From the NCBI RefSeq assembly GCF_001422445.1, contig NZ_LMNA01000001.1:65116-129115 (forward strand): 64,000 nt of DNA. Reading direction: 5' to 3'. The position numbers were made by a program, and so were the translations under genes. A model generated the notes under the pieces. The model saw nothing but the letters and a program-made list of their open reading frames with translations, was not told where the DNA came from and did no database searches. The DNA comes from Pseudorhodoferax sp. Leaf274. GTDB taxonomy: Bacteria; Pseudomonadota; Gammaproteobacteria; Burkholderiales; Burkholderiaceae_C. Of the stretch, positions 43,581 through 55,477 are shown one piece after another. The first letter of the stretch is position 1, and every line of letters begins with the position of its first letter.

Positions 43581-44549
43581 TCAGTCCAGCTTCAAGCCGA
43601 TGCGGGTGATCAGCTTGCCCCAGAAATCCGTCTGCTCGCGCATGAAGCTGCCGAACTCCTCGCGCGAACTGGGCCGCGCGCGCAGGTTAAGCTGCACGAA
43701 ACGCGCCTGCACCTCGGGCTCGGCCAGCACCGCGCGCACTTCGGTGTTGAGCCGGTCCAGCACCGCGGCCGGCGTGCCGGCCGGCGCCACGATGCCGCTC
43801 CAGCCCTCCACGGCAAAGCCCGGGTAGCCCGACTCGGCCACGGTGGGCACGGACTCCAGGCCGGGCAGCCGCGTCGGCGAGGTGACCGCGATGGGCCGCA
43901 GCTTGCCGCTCTGGATGAAGGCCATGGTCGGCGCCACGTTCTCGAACACCATGGGCACATGGCCGGCGATCACGTCGGTGATGGCCGGGCTGGCGCCCTT
44001 GTAGGGAACGAGCTGCAACTGGATGCCTGCCGTGTCCTTGAACACCTCGGCCGTCAGGTGCGGCGAGCCGCCCGGCACTGCGGCAAACTGGTACCTGCCG
44101 GGCTCCTTCTTTGCCAGCGCCACCAGCTCCTTGAGGTCCTTGGCCGGCACCTGCGGGTTGACCGCCACGATGTTGGGCAGCATGGCCACCAGCGACACGG
44201 GCGCGAAGTCCTTCAGGTGGTCGTAGGGCAGGTTCTTGTACAGGTGCGGGTTGATCGCGTGCGTGGGGATGGTACACAGCATCAGCGTGGAGCCGTCAGC
44301 GGGCGACTTGGCCACGAACTCGGTGGCGATGTTGCCGCTGGCACCGGGCTTGTTTTCCACCACCACGGGCTTGCCCAGGCGTTCGGCCAGCGCCTGGGCC
44401 ACGATGCGCGCCGCCAGGTCGGTCGAGCCGCCAGGCGTGAAGCCCACGACCAGGCGGATCGGGCGCTGGGGCCAGGCGTCCTGGGCCAGCACGGGGCCGG
44501 CGGCCAGCGCAGCCGCCAGGGCCAGCGCGGTAAAGGTTCTGCGGTGCAT
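43581..44549 (-). CDS. Bug/TctC-family periplasmic solute-binding protein
   Basis: A 322-residue receptor with a signal peptide (MHRRTFTALALAAALAAGPVLAQ) and complete family blocks: WPQRPIRLVVGFTPGGSTDL, VVVENKPGASGNIATEFVAK, LQLVPYKGASPAITDVIAGH and VPTVAESGYPG. It lies in the same operon as a Liv-type ABC system, so two uptake routes for the substrate, or for a related acid, appear to be co-expressed. Confidence 0.93.
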   Translation of the reverse strand: MHRRTFTALALAAALAAGPVLAQDAWPQRPIRLVVGFTPGGSTDLAARIVAQALAERLGKPVVVENKPGASGNIATEFVAKSPADGSTLMLCTIPTHAINPHLYKNLPYDHLKDFAPVSLVAMLPNIVAVNPQVPAKDLKELVALAKKEPGRYQFAAVPGGSPHLTAEVFKDTAGIQLQLVPYKGASPAITDVIAGHVPMVFENVAPTMAFIQSGKLRPIAVTSPTRLPGLESVPTVAESGYPGFAVEGWSGIVAPAGTPAAVLDRLNTEVRAVLAEPEVQARFVQLNLRARPSSREEFGSFMREQTDFWGKLITRIGLKLD

Positions 44550-44573
44550 AGTGTCTCCTGTCGTTGAGGGAAA

Positions 44574-46214
<1,641 letters not shown>

Positions 46215-46216
46215 GG

Positions 46217-46913
46217 CTACACCGCCAGGTAGCGGGTCTTGAGTTCGGGGTTCGCATCGAAGGCCGCCCAGTCGCCCGAGAAGACCAGCGCTCCGCTGTC
46301 CAGCAGGTAGACGTACTCCGTGCATTGGCGCGCGTAGGCGATGCTCTGCTCGGCCACCAGCACGGTCAGGCCCAGCTTGTCGCGCGCGGCGCGCACCTCG
46401 CGCGCCAGGTCGTGCGCCACCTTGGGCGCCAGGCCCTCGGCCGGTTCGTCCATCATCAGCAGCCGGGGCGAGGCCATGAGCCCGCGCGCCACCGCCACCA
46501 GCTGCTGCTGGCCGCCCGAGAGCTGGTAGCCCAGCCGGTTCAGCAAGGTGGCCAGCAGCGGGAACAGCGTCACGACCTCGGCCACCTGCATGCGTGGGCG
46601 GTCCTTGCCGACCGCGTGCCAGGCCAGCTCCAGGTTCTGGCGCACCGTGAGCGTGGTGAAGATGCGCCTGTCTTCGGGCACCAGTGCCAGGCCCAGGCGC
46701 GCCCGTGCCTCGGTCGGCAGGCCGGCCAGGGACTGATCGTCCAGGCGCACTTCGCCGCGCGATTGCGGGCCGGCGTCGAGCAGCGATTTCATGAGCGTGG
46801 ACTTGCCGGCACCGTTGCGGCCCAGCAGCGCCACGCCGCCGCGAGTGGGCACCGACAGGTCGATGCCGAACAGCACGCGGCTGTCGCCGTACTGCGCATG
46901 CAGGTCGCGCACC

Positions 46914-46927
<14 letters not shown>
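46217..46927 (-). CDS. livF: LivF-type ABC transporter ATPase
   Basis: A ~236-residue ATPase of the branched-chain amino acid (HAAT) importer family. Walker A GRNGAGKST, signature LSGGQQQLVAVARGL, Walker B LLMMDEPAEGLAP and the switch VAEQSIAYA are intact. Start ATG 46927 (MDMLEVRD) or 46921 overlaps the end of livG. It works with LivG on the LivHM channel. The operon context points to an organic acid rather than leucine as substrate. Confidence 0.9.
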
Positions 46928-47677
<750 letters not shown>

Positions 47678-47681
<4 letters not shown>

Positions 47682-48655
47682 CGCTTGTCTCCCCGCTGCG
47701 TGAGCCGCGCCAGCAGGCCCAGGATGCCGCCCGGCAGCCCGACCACCACGACCAGCAGCAAGAGGCCCGTGACCATGTCCGACAGCCCCACCAGCGTGCG
47801 TGTGACGTAGAACACGCAGGAGAGCACCAGCGCACCCAGCACCGGCCCCCAGAAGTAGGCGCTGCCGCCCAGCAGGGTGTAGAGGATGGGGTTGGTCGAG
47901 TTGGACCAGTGCGCGAGTTCAGGTGTGACGATCTGCGCCCAGGGTGCGACCAGCGCGCCGGCCGTGGCCGTCACGGCGCCAGCCAGCACGAAGATGGCCA
48001 GGCGGTGCCTGCGCACCGGGATGCCCAGGAACTCGGCGCGCTCAGGGTCCTGCTTGACGGCCTGCAGCGCCCGGCCGAACGACGTGCCGATGAGCCAGCG
48101 CACGAAGGCGATCAGCAAGCCGCAGACCCCGACGATGCAGTAGTAGAAGTTGTCGCCGGCCGCCAGGTCGATGCGCCAGCCGCCCAGGGCCAGCACGGGG
48201 CGGGTCAAGCCGGCCAGCCCGTCGTTGCGGCCCAGCGCACCGGTGTTGGCGATCAGCAAGTGCAGCAGTTCGGCAAAGGCCAACGTCAGGATGGCGAAGT
48301 ACACGCCCTCGCTGCGCCGCAGTGACACCACGCCCACGGCCGCCGCCAGCACAGCGCCGACCAGCCCCGACAGCGGCAGCACCAGCATGAACGGCAGCCC
48401 GCTGCCCTGCGTCAACAGCGCCGTGGCATAGGCACCGGCCGCGAAGAACATGGCCTGGCCGAAGCTCAGCACGCCGGACAGGCCGAACAGCAGGTTGAAG
48501 GCCAGGCCGAACACGGCGTTGATCCAGACCATGCCGGCGATGAACACCAGGCCGCGGTTGAGGAAGGCCGGCGCCAGCAGGGCCGCGGCCATGACCAGCA
48601 GCAGCACGGTGGCGTCGCGCCGGGGGCTGGCGCCCGCGAAGGTAGAGGCTTGCAT
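47678..48655 (-). CDS. livM: LivM-type ABC permease
   Basis: A 325-residue permease with about nine hydrophobic segments. Family text includes NLLFGLSGVLSFGQAMFFAAGAY and SFGRALQAVKQDPERAEFLGI. It begins 2 bases after the livH stop. Together with LivH it forms the channel. Confidence 0.92.
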
Positions 48656-48657
48656 GT

Positions 48658-49542
48658 TCAGTGCCTCTTGCCCATGAGGCCCTGCGGCCGGATCAGCAGA
48701 ATGAGCGTCATGGCCACGAAGAACGGCAGCCCCGGCAGGCCCGGCAGCACCCACTGCCCCACCGCATCGATGAGCCCGAGCAGGATGGAGCCGAAGAAGG
48801 CGCCGCTGATGCTGCCCATGCCGCCGATGATGATGACGCCGAAGGCCTGGATCACGAAGGCGCTGGCCAGCGTGGGCGACAGCGTCTGGTTGGCCAGCAG
48901 CAGGCCACCGGCCAGGCCGGCCAGCGCGAAGCCGATGGCCACCGTGGCGGTGTAGACCCAGCGCACGTTGACACCCAGGAGCCGCGCCATCCAGGGATCG
49001 ACGGCAATGGCCTTGACCAGCCGGCCCGGGCCGGTGCGGTTCAGGAACACTTCCAGCGCCACGAAGACAACGATGCCCGCGCCGATGATGAACAGCGAGA
49101 AGCGTGGCACCACGGCATTGCCCAGCAGCCAGGCGCCGTCCAGCGCGGCCGGCGGCATCACGCTGTGGTAGTTCAGGCCCCAGACCAGCTTGGTCGCGCC
49201 CTCGCAGACCAGCAGCAGCGCGTAGGTGGCGATCAGCACGTAGGCGTCTTCCACGCCGGCCAGGCGCCTCAGCACCAGCCGGTCCACCACCAGGCCCAGC
49301 AGGGCCACGAACACGCCGGCCACGAGCGAGCCGAACAGGTAGAACGCGATCGAGCTGCCGGCGCCCAGGGCCTGGGCCAGCGAGTACGCGCCGTAGGCCC
49401 CGATCATGAAGAAGCCGCCGTGCGAGAAGTTCAGGATGTGCAGCGTGCCGAACACCAGCGTCAACCCGGCGGCGACCAGGAAGGTCGCCATGGCCCAGGT
49501 CAGGCTGTTGACCAGCAGCGTGGCGATGTCTGCCAGCAGCAT
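48658..49542 (-). CDS. livH: LivH-type ABC permease
   Basis: A 294-residue permease. LTLVFGTLHILNFSHGGFFMIGAY and FGVIIIGGMGSISGAFFGSI are typical of LivH. It starts 7 bases after livK. It is the other channel half. Confidence 0.92.
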   Translation of the reverse strand: MLLADIATLLVNSLTWAMATFLVAAGLTLVFGTLHILNFSHGGFFMIGAYGAYSLAQALGAGSSIAFYLFGSLVAGVFVALLGLVVDRLVLRRLAGVEDAYVLIATYALLLVCEGATKLVWGLNYHSVMPPAALDGAWLLGNAVVPRFSLFIIGAGIVVFVALEVFLNRTGPGRLVKAIAVDPWMARLLGVNVRWVYTATVAIGFALAGLAGGLLLANQTLSPTLASAFVIQAFGVIIIGGMGSISGAFFGSILLGLIDAVGQWVLPGLPGLPFFVAMTLILLIRPQGLMGKRH

Positions 49543-49549
49543 GCGTTCT

Positions 49550-50809
49550 TCAGGCGGTGCGCAGCGTGAGCTTCTTGCCCGGCGTGGGCGGGAAGATCAC
49601 GGTCTTGCCGTCGACCTTGACGTACTGCGCCACCTTGTAGCCCCTGTCCGTGGTGGCGGGCTCCAGGTAGACCAGCTCGACGTCCTTGATGGCCTGGTTG
49701 TCTTCGGCGCGCATGGTGCGCGGGCCGGTCACGGTGTCCCAGGTCAGGCCCTTGAGCGCGGCGATCACGGCCTCGGTGTCGGTGGACCTGGCCTTCTCGA
49801 TCGCCTGCTTGTAGGCGTACAGGCTGGCGTGGGCCTCGGCGGCCCAGCCCAGCGGCTCGCTGTCCTTGGTCTTGGCCGCGTAGTCGGCGACGAAGCGGTC
49901 GCTCATGGCATTGCCCTTGTTGGCCTCGGCGTAGTAGTGCATGCCGGTCCACTGCGCGGGCAGTTGCTGCTTGAGGCCACGCGCCACCAGGAACTCGTTG
50001 GCCGCATCGCAGACCACCTTGTAGCGGTTCATGAGGCCGAAGCCGCGCGCCTGCTGGAACATGGTGATGGCGTCGCCGCCGTACGTGCAGTTGAAGACGC
50101 CGTCGGCCTGCTGGCGCAGCGCCTGCGTGATCGAATTGCGGTAGTCGGAGACGCCGTAGGGCATCAGGATGGGCTCGAGCACCGTGGGCTTCTTGCCGGC
50201 GATGGCCGGATAGAACTCCAGCAGCGCGTCGACGAAGATGCTCCAGGTGGTGCGGCCGTACTCGTGGTCGGGCACGAGGCCGGTCCAGCGCGTGATGTCG
50301 GGGTACTTCTGCGCCATCAGCTTGGCCTGGGCGCGCGTGCGCGCGTCGGGCGCGTCGCCGGGGCGAAACAGGTTGGGCGAGTAGTTCTCGTGGTTCATCT
50401 TCTCGGTGCCGGCGCCGCAGGTCATGAACACACCCTTCTCCTGCTGCATCACCGGACCCAGCGCCAGCACCACCGCGCTGGAGATGCCGCCGGTGTGCAG
50501 ATTGACGCCCGCGCCCAGCAGTTCGCGCGCGGCGGCCAGCGCGGCGGCGGGGTTGGCCTTGTCGTCGCGAATCTCCAGCTGCACCTGCCGGCCCAGGATG
50601 CCGCCGGCCTTGTTGATCTGCTCGATCGCCACGTCAGCGCCGTTCTTGACGTAGGAGCCGATGAACTCCTGCGGACCGCTGAGCGGCGTGATCAGGCCGA
50701 TCTTGAGCGAGCCGGATTGCGCACGCACGAGGGCTGGCAGGCCGGTGGTGGCGGCAACGGCGGCCAGGGCCGAAGCCTTGAGGACGCTTCTGCGTGGGAT
50801 GGCGGGCAT
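49550..50809 (-). CDS. livK: LivK-type periplasmic binding protein
   Basis: A 419-residue leucine-type binding protein with a Tat-like signal (PRRSVLKASALAAVAATTGL). Family text includes LKIGLITPLSGPQEFIGSYV, GGILGRQVQLEIRDDKANP and PDITRWTGLVPDHEYG. It defines the ligand of the LivHMGF system encoded downstream. It sits immediately after the crotonase gene, so uptake and degradation genes are interleaved. Confidence 0.92.
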   Translation of the reverse strand: MPAIPRRSVLKASALAAVAATTGLPALVRAQSGSLKIGLITPLSGPQEFIGSYVKNGADVAIEQINKAGGILGRQVQLEIRDDKANPAAALAAARELLGAGVNLHTGGISSAVVLALGPVMQQEKGVFMTCGAGTEKMNHENYSPNLFRPGDAPDARTRAQAKLMAQKYPDITRWTGLVPDHEYGRTTWSIFVDALLEFYPAIAGKKPTVLEPILMPYGVSDYRNSITQALRQQADGVFNCTYGGDAITMFQQARGFGLMNRYKVVCDAANEFLVARGLKQQLPAQWTGMHYYAEANKGNAMSDRFVADYAAKTKDSEPLGWAAEAHASLYAYKQAIEKARSTDTEAVIAALKGLTWDTVTGPRTMRAEDNQAIKDVELVYLEPATTDRGYKVAQYVKVDGKTVIFPPTPGKKLTLRTA

Positions 50810-50850
50810 GGGTGTCTCCTGGATGTTGTCAGGCGGTGGCGGGTGGAAAA

Positions 50851-51645
50851 TCAGCGGCCCGTGAACACGGGTGGGCGACGTTCGCGAAAGGCGCGCACGG
50901 CCTCGGCGTGGTCGGCTGTTCCGTTGGACAGGCACTCGTAGGCCACGCCAGCGTCGAAGTAGCTGTGGAACAGCTGGCGAAGCGGCAGGTTGGTCGTGAC
51001 CTTGCTCCAGCGGATGGCCTTGGTGGCGCCAGCCGCCAGGCGCTGGGCCAGCGCGGCCACATGGGCATCGAGCTCGGCGCGCGGCACCACGTCTGTCACC
51101 AGGCCGATGCGCTCGGCCTCGGCCGCGGTCATGAGCTCGCCGGTCAGCAGGTACTTCCTGGCCTTGGCATAGCCCACGAGCTGCGGCCAGATCAGCGCGC
51201 CGCCGTCGCCCGCCACCAGGCCCACGCTGACATGCGGATCGCCGATGCGCGCCTCGGCCGCCATCACCACGATGTCGCTGAGCAGCGCCAAGCTCGCGCC
51301 CAGGCCGGTGGCGTGGCCGTTGAGCTTGCAGATCAGCGGCTTCTCCAGGTCGAGCTGGGTATAGACGATGTCCTTGGCCTCGCGCGCGGTGCGCTCGAAC
51401 TCGCTCGGCTCGTCCACCGATAGCTGCATCCAGTCGATGTCGCCGCCGGCGCAGAAGGCGCTGCCGTTGCCGGTCAGCACCACGATGTCGGAGTCTGGGT
51501 CGCGCTGCGCATCGGTGAACACGCGCGAGAGCTCATGGTGGAGCCGCGCATTGACGGCGTTGCGCTGTGCGGGGCGGTTCAACGCGATTGTGAGGATGCG
51601 GCCCTCGCGCTGGAATTCGATGCACTCGTAGCTGGAAAAGTCCAT
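50851..51645 (-). CDS. Enoyl-CoA hydratase/isomerase family protein
   Basis: A 264-residue crotonase. Oxyanion-hole segments are SAFCAGGDIDWMQL and NGHATGLGASLALLSDI; the second differs from the usual GGG (GLG). The segment with the catalytic acid reads VSVGLVAGDGGALIWPQLVG, where Asp replaces a usual Glu/Gly, so the chemistry may be other than simple hydration. It lies downstream of the dehydrogenase pair, so it would act on the enoyl-CoA they make. Confidence 0.9.
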   Translation of the reverse strand: MDFSSYECIEFQREGRILTIALNRPAQRNAVNARLHHELSRVFTDAQRDPDSDIVVLTGNGSAFCAGGDIDWMQLSVDEPSEFERTAREAKDIVYTQLDLEKPLICKLNGHATGLGASLALLSDIVVMAAEARIGDPHVSVGLVAGDGGALIWPQLVGYAKARKYLLTGELMTAAEAERIGLVTDVVPRAELDAHVAALAQRLAAGATKAIRWSKVTTNLPLRQLFHSYFDAGVAYECLSNGTADHAEAVRAFRERRPPVFTGR

Positions 51646-51661
51646 GGTTTCCGGTCTCCCT

Positions 51662-52732
51662 TCAAACGGTGGCGGTGGTGGCCGCCGTCGCGGCAAAAGC
51701 CAGGAAGTGCTGCTCGCCCGCGCCGTAGAGCTGCTCGTCCACGCGCACGCGGCGCAGGTAGTGGCTGGCGGCGTACTCCTCGGTGATGCCGATGCCGCCG
51801 TGCAGTTGCACGGCCTCCTGCGCGCCAAGCAGCGCGTGCTCGCAGACCAGTGCCTTGGCGGCATGCACATCGCGCGTGGCCGAGTCCGCACCAGCCGCCA
51901 GCGCGGCGATGGCCTGGTCCAGCACGGCACGGCTTTCCTCAACGCGGATGTAGAAGTCCACCATGCGGTGCTGCAGCGCCTGGTAGGAGCCCAGCGGCAC
52001 GCCGAACTGGCGGCGCGTCTTGAGGTAGTTCAACGTGAGGTCGAAGACCGCGCGCAGTGCGCCCCAGGCGTCGCAGGCGGTGGCCAGCGCGGCCAGTTGC
52101 AGCGCGGGGCCGGCGGTGAACGGCAGCGTGCCGTCCAGCCGCGTGGCCTGCGCATCGACGAGATCGACGCTGGCTGCACCGCGGCCGTCGAGCAGCGGCA
52201 GTGGCCGGCGCTGCACGCCGTCCTGCGCGGTGTCGACCTGCCACAGCGCACCCTCGGCTGCCACGAACAATTGCTCGGCCAGGTCGGCATCGGGCACCAG
52301 GCTCTGGCGGCCCGTCAGCGTTCCACCCTGCACCGCCATGGCTTGCGGTTCCAGCAGGCAGGCGGCACGGCGCTGGCCGTTGAGCAGCGACGGCAGCCAG
52401 GCCTGTTGCTGCGCGGCGCTGGCGTGCCGGCCGACCAGCCAGGGTGCCAGCACACCGCTGGACAGCCAGGGCTCGTTGAGCAGCGCCTGGCCGGCGCGCT
52501 CGGACAGCAGGCAGACCGAGGAGATGCGCACGCCGAAGCCGCCCTGCTCGGCCTCGTTGGCCACGCTGCACCAGCCCATCTGCGCCAGGCCCTCCCAGAT
52601 CGCCGCATCGAAGCGGCGCGCAGCGGATGCCAGACGCTGGCGCTGCGCGAAGGGGTAGCGCTCGGCCAGGTAGCGCTGGGCGGCCTCGTCCAGGGCCGCG
52701 TCGGTGTCGTCGAACCAGGTCTTGTGGGTCAC
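51662..52732 (-). CDS. Acyl-CoA dehydrogenase, small subunit
   Basis: A 356-residue, divergent acyl-CoA dehydrogenase. The N-terminal half is weak, but the C-terminal FAD/dimer segments LKTRRQFGVPLGSYQALQHR and QLHGGIGITEEYAASHYLRR are clear. GTG 52732 overlaps the stop of the large-subunit gene (GTGA), a sign of coupled, stoichiometric synthesis. Paired large and small subunits of this kind are known from pimeloyl-CoA dehydrogenase (PimC/PimD) and other heteromeric enzymes. Confidence 0.85.
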   Translation of the reverse strand: MTHKTWFDDTDAALDEAAQRYLAERYPFAQRQRLASAARRFDAAIWEGLAQMGWCSVANEAEQGGFGVRISSVCLLSERAGQALLNEPWLSSGVLAPWLVGRHASAAQQQAWLPSLLNGQRRAACLLEPQAMAVQGGTLTGRQSLVPDADLAEQLFVAAEGALWQVDTAQDGVQRRPLPLLDGRGAASVDLVDAQATRLDGTLPFTAGPALQLAALATACDAWGALRAVFDLTLNYLKTRRQFGVPLGSYQALQHRMVDFYIRVEESRAVLDQAIAALAAGADSATRDVHAAKALVCEHALLGAQEAVQLHGGIGITEEYAASHYLRRVRVDEQLYGAGEQHFLAFAATAATTATV

Positions 52733-53946
52733 AGGCCGAGCTCCGCCTTGCTGATGATGTTGCGCTGGATCTCGTTGGACCCGCCGTAAATGGTGGACGC
52801 GCGGCCGTGCAGGTACTCGCGCACGGCACCGCTGGCGTCCTGCGGGCCCAGCGGCGAGCGCGCGTTGTCGGCGTTGACGTCGGCCGGGTCGTAGACGATG
52901 GCGGCCTGGCCCAGCCAGTCCAGCGTGGCCTCGGAGATCTGCTGCTGCAGCTCGGAGCCGCGCAGCTTCATGATGGAGGCCTCCACACCGGGCGGGCCGG
53001 AGGCGTCCATGCGCCGCGCGTAGGCCAGGCAGTAGGCGCGCAGCGCGTGCAGCGACAGCTCGATGCGCGCGACGCGGCGCTCGAAGACCGGCCGGTCGGC
53101 AATGCTGGTGCTGGGCACCTCGCGCACCAGGCGCTTCAAGTGCTCGAGCTGGCGCATGGAGCGGCCGGTTTCGGCCGCCAGGATGCGCTCGTTGCTGAGC
53201 AAAAACTTGGCGTAGGTCCAGCCGCGGCCCTCCTCGCCGACCAGGTTCTCGACCGGCACACGCACCTCGTCGAGGAACACCTCGTTGACATGGTGGCAGC
53301 CGTCCATGGTGCGGATGGGCTGCACCCGCACGCCGGGGCTGCGCATGTCGATCAGCAGGAAGGAGATGCCCTGCTGCGGCCGCGCTTCCTCGCTGGTTCG
53401 CACCAGGCAGAACATCCAGTCGGCCCATTGCACGTAGCTGGTCCAGATCTTCTGGCCGCTCACGCGGTAGTGGTCGCCGTGGCGCACGGCGCGGGTCTTG
53501 AGCCCCGCGAGGTCCGAGCCCGCGCCGGGCTCCGAATAGCCCTGGGCCCACCACTCCTCGGATGCCAGGATGGGCGGCAGGAAGCGCGCCTTCTGCGCCG
53601 CGGAGCCGAAGGTGTAGATCACCGGGCCGACGTAGTTCACGCCGAAGGGGATCAGCCAGGGCGCACCGAGTCGCGTGCTCTCCTCCTCGAAGACCAGGCG
53701 CTGCAGCGGCGTCCACTCGGCACCGCCGTAGGCGCGCGGCCAGTGGCCCGCGACCCATCCGCGCGGCGCCAGCGAGCGCAGGAAGTCCAGGTTGTCCTCT
53801 TTCGTGAGGAACAGGTTGGCGTGCACCTTGGCGCGCACATGGGCCGGCAACCCGTGCTCGCAGTACGCGCGGACCTCGGCGCGAAAGGCGTCTTCGGCTT
53901 GGCGGGCCTGCTCGATGGTTGTAGTTTGCGACATAAAATGAACCAT
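52729..53946 (-). CDS. Acyl-CoA dehydrogenase, large subunit
   Basis: A 405-residue acyl-CoA dehydrogenase. GYSEPGAGSDLAGLKTRAVR and QKIWTSYVQWADWMFCLVRT form the FAD-binding middle domain, and STIYGGSNEIQRNIISKAEL is the C-terminal signature. It resembles the large subunit of pimeloyl-CoA-type dehydrogenases. The start is ATG 53946, or ATG 53934 if the upstream palindrome lies in the leader. It is the first gene of the 11-gene minus-strand operon and faces a TetR gene. Confidence 0.9.
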   Translation of the reverse strand: MVHFMSQTTTIEQARQAEDAFRAEVRAYCEHGLPAHVRAKVHANLFLTKEDNLDFLRSLAPRGWVAGHWPRAYGGAEWTPLQRLVFEEESTRLGAPWLIPFGVNYVGPVIYTFGSAAQKARFLPPILASEEWWAQGYSEPGAGSDLAGLKTRAVRHGDHYRVSGQKIWTSYVQWADWMFCLVRTSEEARPQQGISFLLIDMRSPGVRVQPIRTMDGCHHVNEVFLDEVRVPVENLVGEEGRGWTYAKFLLSNERILAAETGRSMRQLEHLKRLVREVPSTSIADRPVFERRVARIELSLHALRAYCLAYARRMDASGPPGVEASIMKLRGSELQQQISEATLDWLGQAAIVYDPADVNADNARSPLGPQDASGAVREYLHGRASTIYGGSNEIQRNIISKAELGL

Positions 53947-53954
53947 GATTCATT
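53937..53954. promoter_or_regulatory. Probable TetR operator
   Basis: AATGAA-CCATGA-TTCATT is an 18-base dyad overlapping the first possible start codon of the dehydrogenase operon and about 135 bases from the divergent TetR start. The position would block both transcription and translation initiation. If translation starts at 53934, the operator lies just upstream in the leader. Confidence 0.55.
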
Positions 53955-54086
53955 AATCAGTTTCAGCCATTTGCCACGCCCTCGCACTAGGGAAAACACC
54001 CGAAACGGATGGAGCGAAGGCGACCGGTAAACTGAAAATCGAACCCTTGAACGGCATGCAGGAGCAGGCCCAACAGCAGGAAAGGA

Positions 54087-54761
54087 ATGGATGTGGCAAG
54101 CGCCTCAGGCAGCCGGACAGGACGGTCACGCAAGGTCTTCTCGCCCGCCGTGCAAATCACGCGCGACGAGCGTGCGGCTCGGACGCGCGAGCAGTTGTTG
54201 ATGTCGGCCGCACGCGTGGTCGGCGAATTTGGCTACCGAGATGCGTCGATCCAGCGCATCACGGCTGACGCCGGCATGGCGCAGGGCACGTTCTATCTGT
54301 ACTTCGCTTCACGCCAGGCTCTGTTCGACGAATTGCTGCCGCACTTCGGTCTCCACATGCTCGAGCACGTGCGCGAACGCGCCCACGGCAAGAGCGACTT
54401 CTTCGAGATCGAGGAAATCGGCGCGCGTGCGGTGTTCGCGTATCTGCAGGAGAACCCCTGGTTTTGGCGCGTACTGAACGAAGCCGAGGTCGAAGCCCCA
54501 GCGGCCTGGGCACGCCACCATGAGGAAGTGGTGCGGCGCTACCTGAAGTTTCTCAAGCGTGCCCGCCAGGCAGGTGTGATCACGCTGTACCGCGAGGACG
54601 AACTAGACACGCTGGCCTACCTGCTGATCGCAGCGCGTGACTACCTTTATCTCTACCACCTGCATCGTTCAAAGCAAAACAGCGGCATCCCGGAATCGGT
54701 GGTGAGAACCTACATGCAGTTTGTGCGAGGCGGCCTCAATGCGTTGCCAGCGACGGACTAG
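54087..54761 (+). CDS. TetR-family transcriptional regulator
   Basis: A 224-residue TetR regulator. The helix-turn-helix is REQLLMSAARVVGEFGYRDA followed by SIQRITADAGMAQGTFYLYF. An unusually long basic leader (about 30 residues, SRTGRSRKVFSPAVQITRDE) precedes it. AGGAA lies just before the ATG. It is divergent from the acyl-CoA operon, which it presumably represses until an acyl-CoA ligand binds. Confidence 0.9.
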   Translation: MDVASASGSRTGRSRKVFSPAVQITRDERAARTREQLLMSAARVVGEFGYRDASIQRITADAGMAQGTFYLYFASRQALFDELLPHFGLHMLEHVRERAHGKSDFFEIEEIGARAVFAYLQENPWFWRVLNEAEVEAPAAWARHHEEVVRRYLKFLKRARQAGVITLYREDELDTLAYLLIAARDYLYLYHLHRSKQNSGIPESVVRTYMQFVRGGLNALPATD

Positions 54762-54879
54762 CAAGCTGCTGAAGTTTCCTCCCGGACAGGACCTGTGCAC
54801 CCTCAGCGAGATGCGCAAGCCGCCCGGGGCCCCATGGGGGATGCGCCACAATTCGATGACACAGGGAGCTATCCGGAGC

Positions 54880-55443
54880 ATGAGCAAAGCATCGCAGTCA
54901 GAGGCCAAGGGAGCGCGCATGAGGAGCAAGAAGCCGGCGCCCCCGGTCATCGACCTCGAGCAGTACGCCCCTGCGTACCTGACCTGGATCGCCAACAAGC
55001 TCTCCGGAGGCGCCTCAAGTGCCTACCTCCGTGCATTCGACGTGGGGATAGAAACCTGGCGCCTCTTGGTATTGCTGGCCATCGAGAACGACGTGACTGC
55101 TCAGTCGTGTTCTCGAACCATCGGTATGGACAAAGCTTCGGTGAGCCGCGTCTTCAAGGCCATGCAGGCCGACGGCCTCATCACGTTCAGCCTCGACGAC
55201 CGCGATGGACGCCTTCGCATCGCCAGCATCACCGAGAAGGGGCGCGCGCTCCACGACCAGATTCTTGAGCTGGCCCGTGAGCGCGAGCGCGTCTTCCTCT
55301 CTGTGCTCACCAAAGCGGAGCGGGAGACGCTGATGGACTTGCTGCGAAGGCTCCACGACAACCTGCCAAGCGTCGAGAAAGCGACGGCGCTGTTCCTGGA
55401 AGAGCGCTACCCCGAGGCAGTGGCACGCCGACCTCGCGGTTAG
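54880..55443 (+). CDS. MarR-family regulator
   Basis: A 187-residue MarR regulator: YAPAYLTWIANKLSGGASSA, then GIETWRLLVLLAIENDVTAQ, and the recognition helix MDKASVSRVFKAMQADGLI with wing DDRDGRLRIASITEKG. It is a clear paralogue of the MarR at 57542 (shared DLE-Y-PAYLTW-ANKLS-GAS and GMDKASVSR). It converges on the Rieske oxygenase gene, 34 bases apart. The start is ATG 54880; 54919 is possible. The target is unknown; the nearby liv/oxygenase operon is the first candidate. Confidence 0.87.
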   Translation: MSKASQSEAKGARMRSKKPAPPVIDLEQYAPAYLTWIANKLSGGASSAYLRAFDVGIETWRLLVLLAIENDVTAQSCSRTIGMDKASVSRVFKAMQADGLITFSLDDRDGRLRIASITEKGRALHDQILELARERERVFLSVLTKAERETLMDLLRRLHDNLPSVEKATALFLEERYPEAVARRPRG

Positions 55444-55477
55444 ACGGGTTGCCGCGGTCCATGCAGTGACCCTGCCC

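Noticed and set aside
51662-53953. A 763-codon frame suggesting a fused double acyl-CoA dehydrogenase
   Set aside because: Only the last 356 codons are coding (from GTG 52732). The large subunit is encoded in another frame with a normal stop at 52729.
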